Origin: Haliscomenobacter sp.
GTDB taxonomy: Bacteria > Bacteroidota > Bacteroidia > Chitinophagales > Saprospiraceae
Direction: 5' to 3'
Assembly: GCF_016718685.1 (NCBI RefSeq)
Contig: NZ_JADKCX010000089.1
Location: 1 to 18,562 of the forward strand
DNA length: 18,562 nt
Position 1 is the first letter of the stretch; the number at the start of each line of letters is the position of its first letter. The position numbers and the translations under genes are program-made. Under the pieces are notes generated by a model that saw only the letters and a list, made by a program, of their open reading frames with translations, did not search any database and was not told where the DNA came from. Positions 15,558 through 18,562 of the stretch are shown here, one piece after another.

Positions 15558-16972
15558 TTTTCCTTCAACCCCTTCTGGTGTATCCGGTACTTGAACTGGA
15601 GGAAGCCCGGCTTCAAACAGCGCAAAAAAGCAAAAGTTGAACCAGCACCGGGGCTGCTGCTGACGCTGATTTCACCGCCCATCAATTGAATGATGGTTCT
15701 GGAGATGGCCAAACCCAATCCCGCGCCTTTAAAAGGATGTACAGTAGTGGTTTTAATTTCTGAAAAGGGTCGGAAAAGTTTCGGCAAATCCTCTTTTTGA
15801 ATCCCTACGCCAGGATCAATGACTTCAAATTGAATGCCAATTTTACCAGGGAGTAACTCAGCCTGTTTTTTGCTTGCTTTTATGGTGATGTTGCCCGTGT
15901 TGGAAAACTTGATGGCATTGCTGACCAGGTTCACCACGACCTGCCTCAAGCGATACGCATCTCCGCGCAAGTGTTCGGGGGTATCCGGAGCAAGTTCCAG
16001 GTTCAAAAAAAGTTGTTTGCTACTGATTTTGGGTTCATTGCGGAACAACTTGAGTGTGCTTTCCAGTAATACAGACAATTGAAAGTCCTGATTTTCCAAA
16101 AAAAGGCGCCCCTGATCAATACGAGACATGTCTAAAACGTCGCTGACCAAATTGAGCAGGTGCCGACTGCTGATGCTGATCGTTTCCAGGTATTCTTGCT
16201 GACGACCCGATAACTCGGTTTCATTGAGTAAATCGGCAGTACCGATGATCGAGTTGAGTGGCGTGCGAATTTCGTGGCTCATGTTGGCCAGAAATTCAGT
16301 TTTGGCCCGCTCTGCTTTTTCTGCTTTTTCTTTTTCCTTCAACATTTCCTCTTGCGAGCGCTCCAAACGATCGGTGGTTTCAACCAACACTTCCCGATCT
16401 TCTTCGTAACTGCTTTTAAAAAAAGAAATGGTGAGGGCCAGGAACACGATCCCAAAAATATAGGTGTTGAAAAGGTCCATTTGCCACTGAAAATCAGAGT
16501 CGTAAGTGTGCAGCGATTGCGGATAATACAATTCAATGAGCAGCAGAATGGTCGTCAATATGCCCAAGCCGATAAAAAATAGAGTGTTGCGTTCTTTTTT
16601 GATCAATAGTGCACCCAACACTGCAAACAAATTCATGAGGATAATCGAAGGTCCACGTACACCAAAATTGGCAAACCAGGAAATGCTTAAAAACGTACCA
16701 ATGGTCGCTAAAAAAAAAGGCCTGATGCTGCGGTAATTGTTTTTGAACCGCGATTGATAAAAACAAATGGCGCTTACCAGCATAGTAGCAGCAAGCATAG
16801 AATTGACGAACCAATGAATGCCAATGAGGATGTTTTGGATCAACCCAATTCCTACGCTTACAAAAGTACCAAAGGTGACAATATCCGATAGTTTGTTCTC
16901 CAATGGCACTGTGATGTCGTTCAAACGCAGGAAACGGACTAGGAAGTTTTTCATAAATGGGTTTTGTAGCAT
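15494..16972 (-). CDS. Hybrid sensor histidine kinase, six-TM input (frame shifts before the receiver)
   Basis: Membrane sensor kinase; the unshifted frame gives 492 residues. Six hydrophobic segments lie at about 31-52, 55-72, 84-101, 106-125, 129-149 and 168-187. A charged coiled coil follows (190-225). The HisKA domain contains FLANMSHEIRTPLNSI (phosphoacceptor His233). HATPase_c shows the N-box LRQVVVNLVSNAIKF (Asn352), DPGVGI (usually DTGIGI), the F-box LFRPFSE, and G2 GAGLGLAIS. True homology ends at about residue 449 (GAGSTFAF). The remaining 42 residues of this frame look random, whereas the -1 frame continues into a receiver. The shift site is T6 at 15624-15629 (see findings). The start at ATG 16972 is chosen; ATG 16954 (MKNFLVRF) is equally possible. 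The stimulus is unknown; no extracytoplasmic sensor domain is evident. It is divergent from the KtrA gene. Confidence 0.9.
   Translation of the reverse strand: MLQNPFMKNFLVRFLRLNDITVPLENKLSDIVTFGTFVSVGIGLIQNILIGIHWFVNSMLAATMLVSAICFYQSRFKNNYRSIRPFFLATIGTFLSISWFANFGVRGPSIILMNLFAVLGALLIKKERNTLFFIGLGILTTILLLIELYYPQSLHTYDSDFQWQMDLFNTYIFGIVFLALTISFFKSSYEEDREVLVETTDRLERSQEEMLKEKEKAEKAERAKTEFLANMSHEIRTPLNSIIGTADLLNETELSGRQQEYLETISISSRHLLNLVSDVLDMSRIDQGRLFLENQDFQLSVLLESTLKLFRNEPKISSKQLFLNLELAPDTPEHLRGDAYRLRQVVVNLVSNAIKFSNTGNITIKASKKQAELLPGKIGIQFEVIDPGVGIQKEDLPKLFRPFSEIKTTTVHPFKGAGLGLAISRTIIQLMGGEISVSSSPGAGSTFAFLRCLKPGFLQFKYRIHQKGLKEKWPTSTPCPFWLPKTICSIRS
15623..15629 (-). other. Frame-change site: slippery-type T TTT TTG heptamer in the kinase gene
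   Basis: In the kinase frame the codons are GCT TTT TTG (15631-15623), giving the X XXY YYZ arrangement T TTT TTG. A -1 slip re-pairs on TTT TTT and then reads GCG CTG TTT GAA, exactly the frame of the receiver domain. Eight nt downstream, GAAGC-CGG-GCTTC (15614-15602) can form a 5-bp stem. The same restoration results from one missing T in a homopolymer, so sequence error or mutation is the main alternative. Confidence 0.45.
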
Positions 16973-17058
16973 TTCCTTGCCACACTAAAATTAGGTATTT
17001 TTTTTTATATAATAAAGCCCCCTCTTTACATTCCTGCAAAGAAGTCTAATCCATAGAT

Positions 17059-17092
17059 TTTGCCGAATTGCCACTCATAATTATTATGTTTG
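17059..17092 (+). promoter_or_regulatory. Possible Bacteroidota promoter for the KtrA gene
   Basis: TATGTTTG (17085-17092) matches the TAnnTTTG -7 element exactly. TTTG at 17059-17062 is a -33 candidate, but the spacing is 22 nt, slightly longer than the usual 19-21. It would leave a leader of about 115 nt before ATG 17215. The pattern is short, so a chance match is possible. Confidence 0.35.
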
Positions 17093-17214
17093 TGGATAGA
17101 ATGCGCTCATTCTGCAAAGTTTACTACTGAATTTTGGGCTTGAATGATATCAGTACGGTATTACAATGCGCCATGAAATTGGATAAGTAATTGACTCACA
17201 ATATTTTGCTACAT

Positions 17215-17925
17215 ATGAAAGTGTTGATTTTTGGATTGGGTAACTTTGGAGCTTCGCTAGCTTTCCAACTGACCGAAATGGGCCATGAAGTGATTGCCAT
17301 CGACAAAAACCCTGACAAGGTGGAGTTGATCAAAGATAAAGTGACCCATGCCATCACGCTTGATGGAACGAATTTGGTGGCTTTGCGCAATTTGCCGCTG
17401 AAAGATACCGACGTTGCCGTGGTCGCCATCGGCGAAAACGAGGGCGCTTCATTGATGACTACCGCCAACTTAAAAACCTTAGGGGTAAAACGGGTGATCA
17501 GCCGCTCGCTTTCCAATACCCACGAAACGGTTTTGGAGGCGATGGGCATCCAGGAGATTTTGCACCCGGAATTAGAGGCAGCCGAACGTTTGGCCAAAAA
17601 ACTCAACCTGAAAACCGCCATCGAGTCATTTGATTTGGACCAAAACCACTCGGTCGTGGAATTGCACCTGCCCCCCTCTTTTGTGGGCAAATCAGTTCAA
17701 GAAGTAGACCTGCGGAAAAATTTCAACCTCAATATTGTCACCATCGTCCGCAAACGCATCAAGAAAAACCTGTTGGGCATCAATAAGGTCATCTACGTTT
17801 CAGAAGGCGTAGTCAAACCGGAAACCATCTTTGAAGAAGGGGACATCCTCGTCGTTTTTGGCACCAACCCCGAAATCAAACTCTTGGCCGATACGCATGA
17901 GGTCGGACGCGAGGGCGGCTATTAA
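17215..17925 (+). CDS. KtrA/TrkA-type RCK regulatory subunit of a potassium uptake system
   Basis: Cytoplasmic gating ring protein for K+ transport; 236 residues from ATG 17215 (MKVLIFGLGNFG). The upstream in-frame TTG at 17191 is rejected because the nucleotide-binding strand should start at the N-terminus. The RCK_N (TrkA_N Rossmann) domain shows GLGNFG (7-12) and the ribose-binding acid in VIAIDKNP (Asp30), then VAVVAIGENEGASL and KRVISRSLSN. RCK_C (TrkA_C) occupies about 145-225 (VVELHLPPSFVGKSVQEV...FEEGDILVVFG), with the usual GDxLVVFG ending. One RCK_N-RCK_C unit and this length fit KtrA rather than the double-length TrkA. KtrA normally binds ATP/ADP or NAD(H) and gates the membrane subunit KtrB, but no KtrB/TrkH gene is in the window: the flanking genes are divergent (kinase) and convergent (aspA). 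Confidence 0.92.
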   Translation: MKVLIFGLGNFGASLAFQLTEMGHEVIAIDKNPDKVELIKDKVTHAITLDGTNLVALRNLPLKDTDVAVVAIGENEGASLMTTANLKTLGVKRVISRSLSNTHETVLEAMGIQEILHPELEAAERLAKKLNLKTAIESFDLDQNHSVVELHLPPSFVGKSVQEVDLRKNFNLNIVTIVRKRIKKNLLGINKVIYVSEGVVKPETIFEEGDILVVFGTNPEIKLLADTHEVGREGGY

Positions 17926-18018
17926 AATGAAAAACTAAAAATGAAAAATGAAAAACGAGAAGATTACTTTTCATTTTTCATTTTTCATTTTTCATTTTTC
18001 ATTTTTCATTTTTCATTT
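17926..18018. repeat. (TTTTTCA)n tandem array with inverted TGAAAAA copies between convergent genes
   Basis: The right side has seven consecutive TTTTTCA-type units (17968-18015; the first is 6 nt). The left side, directly after the KtrA stop, carries TGAAAAA copies in opposite sense (17929-17955). Together they can form a long A/T stem around the loop at 17956-17967. The stop codon of aspA (18013-18015) lies inside the last unit. It probably works as a bidirectional terminator, since it yields U-rich RNA from either side, and copy number may vary by slippage. Confidence 0.85.
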
Positions 18019-18562
18019 GTTCGCTTTCAACTGCGGCCGGATCATATTCTCCGGCGACAACACCTCATCCAATTGCTCCTGGCTCATGAGGTTTTTTTCC
18101 AACACCAAATCATAAATGCTGCGGTCGGTAGCCAAGGCTTCTTTGGACAAGGCCGTACAGACTTCGTAACCCAGGGCCGGATTCAGGGCAGTGACGATGC
18201 TGATGCTGTTTTTGACCAGATCCCAGCAACGCTTTTCGTTGACGGTAATGCCATCGATACACTTGGTGCGCAGGGTCGACATGCCATTTTTGAGGATGTT
18301 GATCGACTCAAACATACAATGCCCAATGATCGGTTCAAAAGCATTGAGTTCCAACTGGCCAGCTTCTACGGCCATGTTTACCGTCAAGTCATTGCCCATC
18401 ACGCGGAAAGCGATTTGGTTCATGACCTCTGGAATAACCGGATTGACTTTACCGGGCATGATTGATGAGCCGGGTTGCATGGGCGGCAGGTTGATTTCGT
18501 TGAATCCTGTGCGTGGCCCGGAGGACAACAAGCGCAAGTCGTTGCAAATCTTCGACAATTTA
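18013..18562 (-). CDS. aspA: Aspartate ammonia-lyase, C-terminal part (cut by window edge)
   Basis: Cytoplasmic enzyme that reversibly splits L-aspartate into fumarate and ammonium. The visible 182 residues are the C-terminal part of a roughly 470-residue enzyme; the frame is open to the right edge. The fumarase/aspartase superfamily signature GSSIMPGKVNP, with the mobile-loop Ser, is intact. It is preceded by SSGPRTGFNEINLPPMQP and followed by VPEV-like IPEVMNQIAFRVMGND, AVEAGQLELNAFEPIIGH, CIDGITVN and NSISIVTALNPALGYE. These segments resemble aspartase (GPR.G.NEINLP, EAGQLQLN, KCI.GI) more than class II fumarase, so aspA is preferred. The stop lies in a (TTTTTCA)n array shared with the convergent KtrA gene. 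Confidence 0.9.
   Translation of the reverse strand, partial: KLSKICNDLRLLSSGPRTGFNEINLPPMQPGSSIMPGKVNPVIPEVMNQIAFRVMGNDLTVNMAVEAGQLELNAFEPIIGHCMFESINILKNGMSTLRTKCIDGITVNEKRCWDLVKNSISIVTALNPALGYEVCTALSKEALATDRSIYDLVLEKNLMSQEQLDEVLSPENMIRPQLKANK

Noticed and set aside
16533..17039. 168-codon minus-strand frame overlapping the kinase N-terminus
   Set aside because: Alternative frame of the membrane region of the kinase; the kinase frame has the coherent helices and coiled coil.
17196..17690. 164-codon minus-strand open frame
   Set aside because: Antisense shadow of the well-supported KtrA gene.
17968..18018. CRISPR-like repeat array
   Set aside because: Units are 7 bp and directly tandem with no spacers, so this is a simple tandem repeat.
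17941..18465. 174-codon plus-strand open frame starting with repeated FHFSFFIFHFSF
   Set aside because: It begins in the TTTTTCA array and runs antisense to aspA; the sequence is a repeat translation followed by a shadow.
18013..18562. Class II fumarase (fumC)
   Set aside because: The FNEINLP, EAGQLELN and KCIDGI segments resemble aspartase more closely, although the shared GSSIMPGKVNP signature does not decide alone.

Overview
The window looks like a chromosomal segment of a Bacteroidota bacterium, plausibly a Saprospiraceae-type heterotroph (class-level guess only). The evidence is an adjacent SusC/SusD outer-membrane nutrient-uptake pair, a very large FG-GAP/CRTAC1-like secreted protein, A/T-rich start regions without Shine-Dalgarno sites, and a match to the Bacteroidota promoter pattern TTTG-N20-TAnnTTTG upstream of the ROK gene. 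No tRNA, rRNA, CRISPR array, IS element or phage gene was recognised.

Left third (1-9410, all minus strand). A ROK-family regulator is followed by susC and susD (8 bp apart). A clear intrinsic terminator comes next, then a CRTAC1-like FG-GAP/ASPIC-UnbV protein that runs off the left edge. That last gene is broken by four frameshifts but keeps all its motifs. Across a 360-bp divergent spacer on the plus strand lies a secreted DUF1080 (3-keto-disaccharide hydrolase family) protein. Together these may form a small polysaccharide/glycoside-use locus controlled by a ROK protein. The substrate cannot be read from the sequence.

Middle (10509-14050). After a 29-bp G.U-rich hairpin comes a chagasin-type (I42) cysteine-peptidase inhibitor, directly followed by a secreted papain-family (C1A) peptidase, which is exactly the class that chagasins inhibit. 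This inhibitor/peptidase pair is the most interesting functional unit here. A nucleoside:H+ symporter-like MFS permease faces it convergently.

Right third (14058-18562). There is a membrane-anchored Ppx/GppA-like ASKHA-fold protein, then a convergent six-TM hybrid histidine kinase whose receiver domain is in the -1 frame behind a T TTT TTG heptamer. A KtrA/TrkA-type RCK potassium-channel regulator follows without its membrane partner. The window ends in the C-terminal part of aspartate ammonia-lyase.

A recurring architectural feature is that all three convergent gene pairs (12601, 15050, 17926) are separated by inverted repeats built from a short iterated word. The word differs at each site, and the repeat contains the stop codon of the minus-strand gene each time. 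I did not find a clearly novel multi-gene defence or mobile system. The best candidates for something under-described are the chagasin/papain pair, the anchored Ppx-like protein, the possible frameshift signal in the kinase, and the convergent-gene repeat pattern.
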